Part shown: positions 9,264 through 18,323 of the stretch, one piece after another
How positions within the stretch are numbered: the stretch's first letter is position 1
Layout of the letters: every line of letters begins with the position of its first letter
DNA from: an uncultured Pseudodesulfovibrio sp.
GTDB lineage: Bacteria; Desulfobacterota; Desulfovibrionia; Desulfovibrionales; Desulfovibrionaceae
DNA length: 64,000 nucleotides
Assembly (NCBI RefSeq): GCF_963675635.1
Contig: NZ_OY776488.1
Coordinates: 62,001-126,000 of the forward strand
Direction of reading: 5' to 3'
The notes under the pieces: generated by a model
Told to the model about the DNA's origin: nothing
The model's input: only the letters and a program-made list of their open reading frames with translations
The model's database searches: none
Translations under genes and position numbers: made by a program

Positions 9264-9345
9264 GGCAACTCCATTTTTGGGCCATTGAAATGGGGTGTCC
9301 CGACAAAGTCAATTACTCGATTATGACAACAGGTTGATGGGACTC

Positions 9346-10626
9346 TCACCGTACGGAGTGCAGGCGGATGCCTTCAGCCGCAAGATGTGCGTGAAAGCCG
9401 CGTCGCATGGTCCGTTTGTTTTTTTTCTCGGTATCGCCGAGGAGGATCAGGTCAGGGCCGTACTGTCTGACGAGTTCCACGGCTGTCTTTTCCGGGTCCG
9501 CACTTTCCAGAACGCGCAGGCTCCATGTCAGGTCCGCGCCTCTGCATCGCGTCAACCCCTGGCTCATTTTTCTGAACAGATTCCCTTTGAAACGTTCCGT
9601 GTGACCACTTGGCAGGTTGCAGGGGATCAGTCCGACCAAGAGGAAAACGCATGGCTCGGTGTCGGCCATGTGCAGGACCGTGTTAAAAAGCGGGACGGCC
9701 CGATTGTCATCGCTGATAAAGGCCAGCACTCTTCTTTTGCTTTTGGTCGATGTATTTGTCGAGGGAATGGAGATGACTTCAGTGTCACGCTTCGGGCTGC
9801 CACACGTCCGGGCCAGGAGGTCGGCTGCTTCATCCATGAAAGGTCTGTCTGACGGGAGATACGACATGCAGGCCGACGCGAGTTCTCGGGCCGGGGCAGG
9901 AATATCGGGTGATTCCGGCAGTGCATCCGGCGGGACCTGTCCGGGGAACAGCGGACGCAGAAAACGCTTGATGGAACTGAACGCCGTCCTGCCTGAGAGA
10001 AGGAGATGAAGGATTGCTCCAAAGGCGTAAACATCGTCACCGTATCCGCATTCCTCGCCTTTCAGGGCTTCCGGTGAAGCACAGGCAGCGTCCCCTGGGG
10101 TCATGATGGAGTCTGTCCAGAAATCGTCCCAATGTTCACACCGTGCGGTTCCGAAATCCGATATGACCGTGGTGTCTTCTCCTATGCGTAGACACGCGGG
10201 GGAGAGCCCTCTGTGTGCGATGCCGGATTTGTGGAGCCGTGCCAGTTGATCGGCAAACATGGCCGCGACTTCGAGTCGGGTCTGCACGGGGTGTGCGCCC
10301 TGTGTGAGCCACTCGTCGAGCGGAATGCCTTCGGGAAACGGCATGATGAGGCCGCCGCGCCACTCTTCACAAGGCCATGCGTATCCCGGGGTCGGAGGCA
10401 GGGGGATGAATCGGGCCTCATTCTGCCAGCGCAGGAAGGCATCGGTGTTGACGCTGTAGAATTGCTTGAGAAGGTATGGTTTTGAGCGGCGTCTGCCGAG
10501 ATGATGCAGGTTGTACCGGCCTCGGTCCAGTTGTCCGGCTATGAGGATGCCATGAATGGACTGTGCCGTTTCGAGCGGAGAAGGGAGGCTCTCTCGAAGA
10601 GCAGCGTTTTCCAGTGCGCTCCACAT
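9346..10626 (-). CDS. Protein-kinase-fold protein (probable pseudokinase) fused to a Usp-like domain
   Basis: 426 residues. Residues about 25-280 follow the eukaryotic-like Ser/Thr kinase plan: beta-3 Lys54 (YLLKQF), helix-C Glu70, DFG at 157-159, and SPE at 184-186 in place of APE. The catalytic loop reads HRGLSPACL (from His138), so the HRD aspartate is Gly140, and the usual Lys and Asn of the loop are also lost. This predicts nucleotide binding without normal phosphotransfer. Residues about 297-426 resemble a universal-stress-protein fold, ending with PDLILLGDTEKK. It is the last gene of the YeiH operon, 177 bp after the preceding one, so it may also have its own promoter. No transmembrane segment was seen. 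Confidence 0.72.
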   Translation of the reverse strand: MWSALENAALRESLPSPLETAQSIHGILIAGQLDRGRYNLHHLGRRRSKPYLLKQFYSVNTDAFLRWQNEARFIPLPPTPGYAWPCEEWRGGLIMPFPEGIPLDEWLTQGAHPVQTRLEVAAMFADQLARLHKSGIAHRGLSPACLRIGEDTTVISDFGTARCEHWDDFWTDSIMTPGDAACASPEALKGEECGYGDDVYAFGAILHLLLSGRTAFSSIKRFLRPLFPGQVPPDALPESPDIPAPARELASACMSYLPSDRPFMDEAADLLARTCGSPKRDTEVISIPSTNTSTKSKRRVLAFISDDNRAVPLFNTVLHMADTEPCVFLLVGLIPCNLPSGHTERFKGNLFRKMSQGLTRCRGADLTWSLRVLESADPEKTAVELVRQYGPDLILLGDTEKKNKRTMRRGFHAHLAAEGIRLHSVR

Positions 10627-10803
10627 ACGGTGTCCTTGAGCTGGGCGGAGTCTGGCTGCGATGAGATGAACGAGAGGGACTCCGGGGAAGTTGCGGCCTT
10701 GGGGTCAATGATACCGCAACTTTCCCGGGGTGCCAACCTCGAGGGGCAATGAGGCATATGGTTGTTTAGAAGAAGGAGGAGGTGCTTCTTTCAAAAAGTG
10801 TCA

Positions 10804-11100
10804 TTAGAAGCCGGGTGCGCTTTGCACTTCCGCTTCCCTGTATCCGCGTGTGTCGTTGCGTCTGATGAACGCGTGGGTCGTTGCTGCCAGAATGATGAAG
10901 CCTACGGCAATCCACAGGGCGGGAGCCTGCCAATTGACATCCAGCCACCAGTCACCGGCGGAGTCATGCACGATGCTGAGAAACAGGTACGGCCAATTGT
11001 TCATGAGGCCGAGGTATTGATAGAGCAGCACCGGAACGGCCAGCAGATAGCCGAGAGCGCCGAGGCCCACGATAAAATGATGAATGAAATTCTTGAACAT
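10804..11100 (-). CDS. Small membrane protein of the YeiH operon
   Basis: 98 residues with two or three hydrophobic segments (about 8-27, 37-47 and 58-76). A Trp-rich stretch (DWWLDVNWQAPALW) between them probably faces the periplasm. It is not a recognised family. AGGAG precedes the ATG, and it starts 9 bp after the stop of the upstream 203-residue protein, so translation is linked. Its conserved context (exporter, Usp, two membrane proteins) suggests an accessory part of a membrane complex. That is inference. Confidence 0.65.
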   Translation of the reverse strand: MFKNFIHHFIVGLGALGYLLAVPVLLYQYLGLMNNWPYLFLSIVHDSAGDWWLDVNWQAPALWIAVGFIILAATTHAFIRRNDTRGYREAEVQSAPGF

Positions 11101-11109
11101 GATCTTCTC

Positions 11110-11721
11110 CTAGGCTCCGTAGTAAAACCAGCCAACGCCGAGAATGACGATGAACAGGCATTCGAGGACGGTGAGCTTGAACATGAAACCGCTGATTCTG
11201 CGCTGGGTCGGGTTCATGGTCAGCATGACCTTGTCCATGAAGAAACGCCATGCGCGATGCTTGAACGAATTGGACTCGTGCAAACGATAGTATTCACGCA
11301 GGCTGGGCAGCCAGTATTGCATGGTGCGTCCTGCGTCTTCTGCCGTGAACGTGCCGTTTTCTACTTCGTCCATGGAGAAGGACAGGGCTGTGTTGGCGCC
11401 GTCTTCGCACTTTCGAGCAGACAGGGACAGGCCGATTTCCGGGAAAGTCGCCTTGAACGAGTCGTTCGTGACAACCATCTCGGGATCTGTCCTGAACTCG
11501 GCCTCCACGAGCACGTCTTCCACGGGAAAGCCTTCGCCGTTTTTGTTCTTCTCGATATGCCAGTGCGGGTTGAGCCGCATCAGGGTCTTTTCCTTGAGAT
11601 CGTCCCAGAAGGCACTGTTCCAGGGAAGATTTGTCTCCATCCAGACACCGGGTCTGGGGAGTTCCTCAACGTCCGCATGTGCGCGGGCTCGACGGTCTAT
11701 GGTCTCGGATGCGTATGTCAT
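11110..11721 (-). CDS. C-terminally membrane-anchored protein of unknown function, YeiH operon
   Basis: 203 residues. The first 170 or so are soluble and mixed alpha/beta, with several conserved-looking Trp residues (GVWMETNLPWNSAFWDD, NPHWHIE). One hydrophobic helix at about 180-200 (LECLFIVILGVGWFYYGA) lies at the extreme C-terminus, the pattern of a tail-anchored inner-membrane protein. The start overlaps the stop of the UspA gene by 4 bp (ATGA). No family was recognised. Confidence 0.65.
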   Translation of the reverse strand: MTYASETIDRRARAHADVEELPRPGVWMETNLPWNSAFWDDLKEKTLMRLNPHWHIEKNKNGEGFPVEDVLVEAEFRTDPEMVVTNDSFKATFPEIGLSLSARKCEDGANTALSFSMDEVENGTFTAEDAGRTMQYWLPSLREYYRLHESNSFKHRAWRFFMDKVMLTMNPTQRRISGFMFKLTVLECLFIVILGVGWFYYGA

Positions 11722-12161
11722 GGTGCCACCACCAGTGGGCAGGGCATCTGCGGGTGCAGACGCTTGTTTTCAAAACGGTCTCTGAAGCCGGGAGCCTGTT
11801 CTTTTTGCCAGGCACCCATGATCGCCACATCGGCCTCGACTTTAGCTGCAGCTTCGGCCAGTACGTCCTCGAGCTTGCCGCCCTTGCTGAGAAAGTCTAT
11901 CTCCACTCCGTCAAAGTCCGTGCGGAGACGATCCCAGACAGCATTGATTTCCTTGGCGATTTCACTTGCCACATATGATCCGAACGCATTGCGTGTGGTG
12001 GAGGTATTCAACCAGTCGTCGCAGGTCATATCGCCCCATGCTTCGTTGATGATTGAAAGGACGGTGACTTTTGCGCCGTACTGGTCTGCCCATTGACGTG
12101 CCAGCGTTTCCGCCTTGCGTGCGCCGGGGGTGCCGTGTGTTGCGAGAAGTATATGCTTCAT
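11718..12161 (-). CDS. Universal stress protein, UspA family
   Basis: 147 residues, a complete single Usp domain. It opens with HILLATHGTPGARKA and closes with ADVAIMGAW...PCPLVVAP. The ATP-binding form usually has G-x2-G-x9-G(S/T). Here the loop reads GAWQKEQAPGF, so ATP binding is doubtful. It overlaps the next gene by 4 bp and follows the 54-residue membrane protein by 80 bp. Usp partners are common beside membrane transporters, where they sense nucleotide state. Confidence 0.83.
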   Translation of the reverse strand: MKHILLATHGTPGARKAETLARQWADQYGAKVTVLSIINEAWGDMTCDDWLNTSTTRNAFGSYVASEIAKEINAVWDRLRTDFDGVEIDFLSKGGKLEDVLAEAAAKVEADVAIMGAWQKEQAPGFRDRFENKRLHPQMPCPLVVAP

Positions 12162-12241
12162 GACAGTCTTTGTTTTTGATCTCCGTATGGGAGGGGGACT
12201 TGTGTCCCCCTCCGTATACGGCGAGGTTTACTTATCGATTA

Positions 12242-12406
12242 TTAGGCCATCCACTTGGTGAACAGCAGAACCAGGAAGGTCACGATCATGACGAGTACGA
12301 GAGCGGTCAGATCTTCACTCTTTTCGGAAGCGAAGACGGACAGTGCGCGCTCTTCGTTTTCCGCCTGATCGTCAGTAGCGACAGTGCATTTGATTTCTTC
12401 AGCCAT
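12242..12406 (-). CDS. 54-residue single-pass membrane protein between YeiH and UspA
   Basis: A short frame running from ATG at 12406 to TAA at 12242, with AGGAG eight bases upstream of the ATG. The protein is acidic and hydrophilic up to about residue 33 (MAEEIKCTVATDDQ...). One transmembrane helix follows at about 33-50 (LTALVLVMIVTFLVLLF), then the basic end TKWMA. It lies 15 bp downstream of the exporter stop. Small one-helix proteins in this position often stabilise or regulate the transporter. The function here is inferred from position only. It is easy to miss by length cut-offs. Confidence 0.75.
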   Translation of the reverse strand: MAEEIKCTVATDDQAENEERALSVFASEKSEDLTALVLVMIVTFLVLLFTKWMA

Positions 12407-12421
12407 TTTTCAATGCTCCTT

Positions 12422-14062
12422 TTAGTGAAGGACGACGTCTTTGACGAAGTACATGACGACGATGAAGGACAGGGTCGCCTTGGCAACGCCGGAGATACCG
12501 CCCATGACCAGCGGCCAGCCGCCCGCCTGAGCAAGTGACTTACCGGTGATCTGCATGCCCAGCCCGATGAGGCCGTATGCAAAGAACCAGATCATGGCGT
12601 TGGTCAGGGTAACAATAGTCTTGGACTTCTTGTGAACCTGCTTGATGGCGTGTCCGAGCGCGGACTTGACGTCCGTGGAAATGGTCAATTCGCCACCCTT
12701 TGCACGAGCGATCATGGATTCAAGGCCAGCCATGCGTTCACGGGCTACGCTGTTGAACTTGGACTTGTCGGCACGCTCATCGAAGTTACCGGCGATCTGG
12801 TGCTGTTTGATAAGGTCGTTCAAAGATGCGGTTTCCTGAGCGTTGAGGCCCTGAATGCCTGCGACAGCTGCAGCCTTCAGCACGGCGAGTTCATCAGGAG
12901 TGACTTCGGTGCGTTCGTTGTAGCTGAAGTCGAGGTATTTGCCTTTGTAGTGATCTGCCGGTGAGAACAGGCCCATGGAGGACATGAAGAACAGAATCAG
13001 GAAGCCGATGATGAAGATGGGGAACTTGTCGATGACAACTTCCTTGAAGCTCAACTTCGTTCCTGACTGCTTGCCGAACCATGTGGCGAGTACCAGAACG
13101 ATGACAGGCAGGAAGAGAACGCGGGTGATGTTGAAGATCTCACCGACTTTCAGGGTCTTGATGTCTACGGCGTTGAATGCGAGACATGCGGCGGCGACCT
13201 GAGCGGAGTTCAGGATGCCGGTACCGGCCCATGCGCCGAACTGGGTCGCGTTCATGCCGGCGATCTTGCCGATGGTCGGGAAGGCGAACATGCACAGGAT
13301 ACCAAAACCGAGGATGGTACCGATGGTGTATGCCATCTCGGAGCACTTGGCCTTGACGACCGGGGCGCAGGCAACGGTTGCGGAAACGCCGCAGACGCCC
13401 ATACCTGCGGACAGAACGCCGGTCATGGTCTTGGGCTGTTTGAAGACTTTACCCAGGAACAAGACAAAGAACACGGTGCCGAGGACGAAGAAACCAATCA
13501 TCCAGACGGAAACCATGCCCAGCTTGGCAAGCTCGGCAAAAGAATAGCGGGCACCCAGCAGGATAACGCCCATTTTGAGGACGAAGCGGGCGGTTTTAAC
13601 GCCAGAAGCTGCGAATTTGGGGATACCCCAGCTGTTGGTGATGACGATGCCGACGAGAATACCGAGGACAACGTAGTTCAGGTTCATTACCTTGTATATC
13701 GCGAAACCCAGAGTGGGGGTCAGGGCGTCACTGACGATCTTGACCATTGGCTCCGCAAACCAGCGGATGCCCATGGCCAAGGCCACAATGAACAGGACTC
13801 CCGGAATGGTTTCCAGGACAAAGGTATCAAAGTTGTTCAGGGGTTTATTCCAACGTGCCTTGCGCAGCATTGCAGTTGCGATCCCGAGACCGCCGCCTAC
13901 GAATGCCATGGTCTGCATCAGGTCCATTGCCTTATGGACTTTGAACGTGGTCAGAAGACCGGTCAGTGCTCCCGAAGAAACGAGAACGCCGTAGGCCAGC
14001 AGTATGCCACTGATGATCCATACGGGTGTGTTGTCGGGACGTCCGACAGTTGCTTGAGCCAT
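12422..14062 (-). CDS. YeiH/UPF0324-family putative anion (sulfate) exporter with soluble insertion
   Basis: 546 residues, against about 350 for E. coli YeiH. The core has about ten transmembrane helices, with the family stretches SWGIPKFAASGVKTARFVLK, MGVCGVSATVACAPVVKAK and GTGILNSAQVAAA. Two additions are seen: extra N-terminal helices (residues 1-90), and a charged, soluble stretch of about 110 residues (about 365-475) inserted before the last helix pair. The family is annotated as putative sulfate exporter, but transport has little experimental support. First gene of the operon, with AAAGGAGAGG before the ATG and a sigma-54 promoter upstream at 14111-14125. Confidence 0.82.
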   Translation of the reverse strand: MAQATVGRPDNTPVWIISGILLAYGVLVSSGALTGLLTTFKVHKAMDLMQTMAFVGGGLGIATAMLRKARWNKPLNNFDTFVLETIPGVLFIVALAMGIRWFAEPMVKIVSDALTPTLGFAIYKVMNLNYVVLGILVGIVITNSWGIPKFAASGVKTARFVLKMGVILLGARYSFAELAKLGMVSVWMIGFFVLGTVFFVLFLGKVFKQPKTMTGVLSAGMGVCGVSATVACAPVVKAKCSEMAYTIGTILGFGILCMFAFPTIGKIAGMNATQFGAWAGTGILNSAQVAAACLAFNAVDIKTLKVGEIFNITRVLFLPVIVLVLATWFGKQSGTKLSFKEVVIDKFPIFIIGFLILFFMSSMGLFSPADHYKGKYLDFSYNERTEVTPDELAVLKAAAVAGIQGLNAQETASLNDLIKQHQIAGNFDERADKSKFNSVARERMAGLESMIARAKGGELTISTDVKSALGHAIKQVHKKSKTIVTLTNAMIWFFAYGLIGLGMQITGKSLAQAGGWPLVMGGISGVAKATLSFIVVMYFVKDVVLH

Positions 14063-14110
14063 ACCAAACCTCTCCTTTGGTTTTTTGTGTGTGGTCTGAT
14101 GCGGCTATAG

Positions 14111-14125
14111 GCAAGGTGTGTGCCA
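14111..14125 (-). promoter_or_regulatory. Sigma-54 (-24/-12) promoter of the YeiH operon
   Basis: On the minus strand the sequence reads TGGCACACACCTTGC, an exact match to TGGCAC-N5-TTGC. It lies 49 bp before the start codon of the exporter. The divergent operon encodes a sigma-54 response regulator, which fits. The predicted transcription start is near 14099. Confidence 0.85.
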
Positions 14126-14177
14126 AAGTATAACTATCTGAAATTATGTGTTTTATTTTTTTAATCGTCGCGAGTTG

Positions 14178-14195
14178 TGCTAACCATGGTTAGCA
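14178..14195. promoter_or_regulatory. 18-bp perfect palindrome, probable upstream activator site
   Basis: TGCTAACCATGGTTAGCA is fully self-complementary. It is centred about 88 bp upstream of the predicted start from the sigma-54 promoter at 14111, which is where enhancer-binding proteins usually bind. It also lies about 145 bp before the sensor kinase gene. The likely binder is the response regulator at 16766-18160. Confidence 0.7.
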
Positions 14196-14339
14196 GTATG
14201 TGTGTTCCGGTTTGCACTTTTCTTTCTTTGACAAGCCGGGTTGTTAAAAACGATGAAAGTACGTTACGATTCACTGGTGTGCTGCCATCTCTGATGGTGG
14301 ATATTCTGTATGAAATGGGCATGACGCCCGGAGAAAAAT

Positions 14340-16766
14340 ATGGGTGATTTCGGACCAAAAAATCTTCAGGCCAAGTTCCTTCTCGGATTAGGGACCATTG
14401 TTATCCTGCTCGGCCTGTTTTTCGCTTCGAGCTTGTATTTTCATCTCAGCTCGCTTCTGGAAACCCAGGTCAAGGACAAGGCAGATCTTGTCCTGAATCA
14501 GGTGTCCAGCGTGCAGGGGTATGTTCGTGAAATCCTCAGGCCGAAAATGTATAAGACGCTGCCTGAAGGTGAATTTGTCATTGAAGCCATGTCCTCATCG
14601 TATATATCACGGGCCGTGATGGATCGGCTCAATCTGCGCCATTCCGAATATTATTATCGACGTGTTGCGGAAAATGCGCGTAACCCGCTTTTTGAAATCA
14701 ATGCTGACGAACAGGAACTGCTCACCTATTTCAGGGAAAATCCTGGCAGTGACTATTGGGAAGGATACCGTAAAATCGACAGCAAGGACTTTTTTGTTAA
14801 GGCGCGGCCTGTGGAGTTCAAGAAATCGTGCATGACATGCCATGGCGTACCGGAGGACTCTCCGCCCGTTCTGCTTGAACGGTATGGGACGGAACGTGGA
14901 TTCGGGCATACTCTTGGCGATATCGCCGGGCTGGTGGTGGTCGGCGTGCCTATTGACGGCGCTATCATGAAAATTCGTGAAGCCACCATCGGATACGCCG
15001 TTCTCTACGGCGGAGGCATGCTGCTCTTTTTTGCGCTGATTCAGGTGTTCTTCAATCGCCTTATCATGACCAATCTGCACAGGCTGACCGATAAGTTCCG
15101 CAAGCTCTTTCGTGAGGACGAGGAACTCGGTTTCATGAAGAAACTTGAAAATGTCGATGAAATCGAAGAGGTTGTCCAGGGATTGGAAGAACTCGGTGAC
15201 CATGTGCATGAGATGAACGATCAGCTTCGTCTGCATTCGGAGAATCTGGAACAGATGGTCGAGGTCCGTACGGGTGAGTTGATTCTGGAAGCCGAGGAAC
15301 GACGTTCGGACGTCGGGCTGTTCGTTCAACTTCTCGACGGGCTGAACAGAAGTCATACCCGGCGAGAGATGTGGCAGCATTCTTTACCGCTCATCGTACG
15401 ACGGTTCAGAGCCAGTCATGGCGGCTTTATCTGCATGCTCGCCTCCCATACGTATTTTACGTGGCCCGAGGGGACTCCCAAGCCGGACCTTCCCTCAAAC
15501 TGGAAGGAGATCATCACCGAGGTCGAACCGTCTTTTGAACCGGGTAAGGCATATATTCCGGTTTGGGCCAGTGATGCGTCTTCCGAAGGAATTCTTTCCC
15601 TGACCTGGGATGAGGGGACCGTCATAACGAGTCAGGATCGTAATGTCCTGCGCGCACTCGGTCAGCAGCTCGGGATAGCCATGGAAAACCTCGCGGCTCT
15701 GAATAATCTGCTCAGACAAAAGGATATGCTCCAGGCCATTGTCGAAGGCATCAGCGATCCGCTTTTGCTTATGGACGGTGCATGCGGCGTAGTCTTGGCC
15801 AACGAGGCCGCCCGGTCTCTATGCCAGTCCTTTGGCGGGGCCGTGGCAGATACCGCTTGTTCCACGCTGTTCCGGCAGGGTGGTGTGTTTGAGAACTGTC
15901 CGCTCAAGTCCTCCTTGGAGCGTGGAGAAACCATGGCTCGTGAAGTGCAAACTACAGATGGCAGGTCATTTTCGATCAGCGTTTTCCCGGTAGCGGAAGG
16001 CACGGCCACGGAAGCACATGGTGTCGTGTATGTCCGCGATGTGACGCAGGAAAAACAAATGCTGGCTTCCATGCAGCAGAGTGAAAGATTGGCGACAGTC
16101 GGACAATTGGCCGCAGGGCTTGCCCATGAGATCAACAATCCTCTGGGAGTTATCAAGTGTTATGCCGAGTTGTTGCGGGGTGCGGAGTCCCGACAGGAAA
16201 TATCCTCTGATGCCGAGATAATTATCAAGCACGCTTCTCAGGCTGAAAACGTCTTGCAGGATCTGCTCAATTTTGCTCGGCCCAAGCAGGCGGAAGCCGT
16301 GAATCTGGATGTAGGCAGATTGGTGGGTGAGGCTATCAACATCTTTCGCGTTCAAGCAGAAAGCAAAGGAGTGGAGGTCGTGCCGGAGGTCGAGGAGGCC
16401 CTGCCTTCAATCGTCACCAATGAGCAGGCGGTTGAACAGATTCTCGCTAACCTGTTCAAGAATGCGCTTGATGCAGTCGAGAAAAAGACCGGCCGTATCA
16501 TTGTTTCTGCACAGTATTCGCCGGTTTCCGAGACTATTGATATTCGTGTGGCGGACAATGGTCCGGGTATCCCTGAAGGGGACATGCTCAAGTTGTTCGA
16601 TCCGTTCTTTTCTACCAAGGAAGTGGGGAAGGGGACAGGACTCGGATTGGCTGTGGTGTATGGGCTTGTTCAGGAAATAGGCGGGACCATCGAGTTGGAA
16701 AATGACAACGGTGCTGTCTTTGCGGTGCATATCCCGATGAACAGTGATTCGAAACGGAGTCGGTGA
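14340..16766 (+). CDS. Sensor histidine kinase with heme-c binding periplasmic Tll0287-like domain
   Basis: 808 residues. TM1 (about 10-33) is followed by a periplasmic Tll0287-like (DUF3365) domain. This carries a c-type heme motif, CMTCH, at Cys164/Cys167/His168. TM2 is at about 218-240. Then come a HAMP-like/coiled segment, a GAF-like domain, a PAS domain, HisKA with His596 (GLAHEINNPLGV), and HATPase (DNGPGIPEGD, GTGLGLA). A covalently bound heme suggests sensing of redox state, NO, O2 or a small sulfur species. It overlaps the next gene by one base (TGATG), so it forms a two-component pair. Confidence 0.88.
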   Translation: MGDFGPKNLQAKFLLGLGTIVILLGLFFASSLYFHLSSLLETQVKDKADLVLNQVSSVQGYVREILRPKMYKTLPEGEFVIEAMSSSYISRAVMDRLNLRHSEYYYRRVAENARNPLFEINADEQELLTYFRENPGSDYWEGYRKIDSKDFFVKARPVEFKKSCMTCHGVPEDSPPVLLERYGTERGFGHTLGDIAGLVVVGVPIDGAIMKIREATIGYAVLYGGGMLLFFALIQVFFNRLIMTNLHRLTDKFRKLFREDEELGFMKKLENVDEIEEVVQGLEELGDHVHEMNDQLRLHSENLEQMVEVRTGELILEAEERRSDVGLFVQLLDGLNRSHTRREMWQHSLPLIVRRFRASHGGFICMLASHTYFTWPEGTPKPDLPSNWKEIITEVEPSFEPGKAYIPVWASDASSEGILSLTWDEGTVITSQDRNVLRALGQQLGIAMENLAALNNLLRQKDMLQAIVEGISDPLLLMDGACGVVLANEAARSLCQSFGGAVADTACSTLFRQGGVFENCPLKSSLERGETMAREVQTTDGRSFSISVFPVAEGTATEAHGVVYVRDVTQEKQMLASMQQSERLATVGQLAAGLAHEINNPLGVIKCYAELLRGAESRQEISSDAEIIIKHASQAENVLQDLLNFARPKQAEAVNLDVGRLVGEAINIFRVQAESKGVEVVPEVEEALPSIVTNEQAVEQILANLFKNALDAVEKKTGRIIVSAQYSPVSETIDIRVADNGPGIPEGDMLKLFDPFFSTKEVGKGTGLGLAVVYGLVQEIGGTIELENDNGAVFAVHIPMNSDSKRSR

Positions 16767-18160
16767 TGACACATGCCATAGGCATACTCATAGTTGATGA
16801 TGAAAAGGACTTTGCTACCGGCCTGGCACGGCTGCTGGGCCGACAATATCCTGACGAGCATATCATGGCGGTGCTTTCCGGTCCCGAGGCTGTCGCGGCG
16901 CTGGAGAATGATGCTTTCGGCCTGATGCTGACCGACCTGAATATGCCGGGCATGGACGGTGTCGAACTGCTGCGGCGGGCCAGGGGAATGTACCCTGACT
17001 TGAGCGTGGTCATGCTGACTGCATACGGCACTGTGGAAACTGCGGTGGATGCACTCAAGATCGGAGCGTATGATTTTCTGACCAAGCCTGTGGAACCAAA
17101 AAAACTGTTTCAGGTCGTTGAACGGGGGCTTGAGCGCAGTCGTCTTATCGGAGAAAACGCCCGTCTTCAGGAATTGCTTGCCAAGCAGACTGGTCCCAAT
17201 GAATTGGTGGGTGACAGCCCGGCCATACGCCGTCTCAAGGATGGTGTGGCGGCTGTTGCCGAGTCTGAATACACTGTTCTTATCCGGGGTGAATCCGGGA
17301 CAGGTAAGGAACTCGTGGCCCGGACCATCCATCAGTTGAGTGGACGAAACCGTAAACCGTTGCTCACAGTCAACTGCCCGGCTATTCCCGATCAGTTGCT
17401 TGAAAGTGAGTTGTTTGGGCATGTCAAAGGGGCGTTTACCGGTGCCGACCGTGATCGAAAGGGGATTTTTGTGTCAGCGGACGGCGGCACATTGCTGCTG
17501 GATGAAATCGGTGACATCTCGACGGGCATCCAGACCAAGCTGCTCCGTGCCTTGCAGGAAGGGGAAATCCGTCCTGTCGGTTCCAGCAGAACCGTTCCCG
17601 TGGATGTACGAATCCTTGCATCCACCAATCAACCCCTTGAGGATAAGATCAAGGACGGCAGTTTTCGTGAAGACCTGTATTATCGCCTTAACGTCCTGAA
17701 TCTGAATGTCCCGGCTTTGCGCGATCGCAGTGAGGACATTGCCATCCTTGCGCGACATTTCCTGACCATCTCCTGCGATGAAATGAAGGTCAGACAAAAG
17801 ACCATGTCACCGGATGCAGTAGCCTACCTGACTACCAAGAACTGGCCCGGAAACGTTCGTGAGTTGCAGAATTTCATTCGTCGTCTGGCAGTTTTTTCGT
17901 CCAGTGAAACCCTGGAACTGGTGCATCTTCGTCTCGTGGAAGGCCTTGATGGCTTCCCCGGTGAAGGGGCGCAGGGGCTAAGCCCATACAAGGATGCCAA
18001 GGAAAAGGTCGTGGACGACTTCACCCGTACCTATGTGGAAGAACTGCTCTCCGGCACTCGCGGTAATGTTTCCGAGGCTGCTCGCCAGAGCGGACTGTCC
18101 AGAGTCGCGCTGCAAAAGATCCTCAAGCGGCTGGCAGTGGATGCCGGATCGTTCAAGTAA
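16766..18160 (+). CDS. Sigma-54-dependent response regulator (NtrC family)
   Basis: 464 residues. The receiver domain has phospho-acceptor Asp57 (MLTDLNMPGMDG). The AAA+ domain has Walker A GESGTGKE, an intact GAFTGA loop (HVKGAFTGADRD), and Walker B LLLDEIG. A Fis-type helix-turn-helix lies at the C-terminus (SEAARQSGLSRVALQKILK). The ATG at 16766 is preferred over a GTG three bases earlier. It has GGAG upstream and overlaps the kinase stop. The most likely target is the divergent sigma-54 promoter at 14111. Confidence 0.92.
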   Translation: MTHAIGILIVDDEKDFATGLARLLGRQYPDEHIMAVLSGPEAVAALENDAFGLMLTDLNMPGMDGVELLRRARGMYPDLSVVMLTAYGTVETAVDALKIGAYDFLTKPVEPKKLFQVVERGLERSRLIGENARLQELLAKQTGPNELVGDSPAIRRLKDGVAAVAESEYTVLIRGESGTGKELVARTIHQLSGRNRKPLLTVNCPAIPDQLLESELFGHVKGAFTGADRDRKGIFVSADGGTLLLDEIGDISTGIQTKLLRALQEGEIRPVGSSRTVPVDVRILASTNQPLEDKIKDGSFREDLYYRLNVLNLNVPALRDRSEDIAILARHFLTISCDEMKVRQKTMSPDAVAYLTTKNWPGNVRELQNFIRRLAVFSSSETLELVHLRLVEGLDGFPGEGAQGLSPYKDAKEKVVDDFTRTYVEELLSGTRGNVSEAARQSGLSRVALQKILKRLAVDAGSFK

Positions 18161-18323
18161 GTCTCAATCCATTTTATTCTTTGCGATTGTCGTTTGAGGA
18201 ATGAATACTGTATGGTCTTCAAAGGTTGACCCTCTGACCGCAATGTGAGAAAGCGAGCGTCCGGTTGTTCGTCATGGCTGACGATTTCCGCAAAGCCGAA
18301 AAATATCGAACACGACAAAAAGA

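Noticed and set aside
10762..12096. 444-codon open frame on the plus strand
   Set aside because: It lies antisense to the UspA and membrane-protein genes, which have ribosome sites, overlapping starts and family matches. The plus-strand product has no recognisable features.
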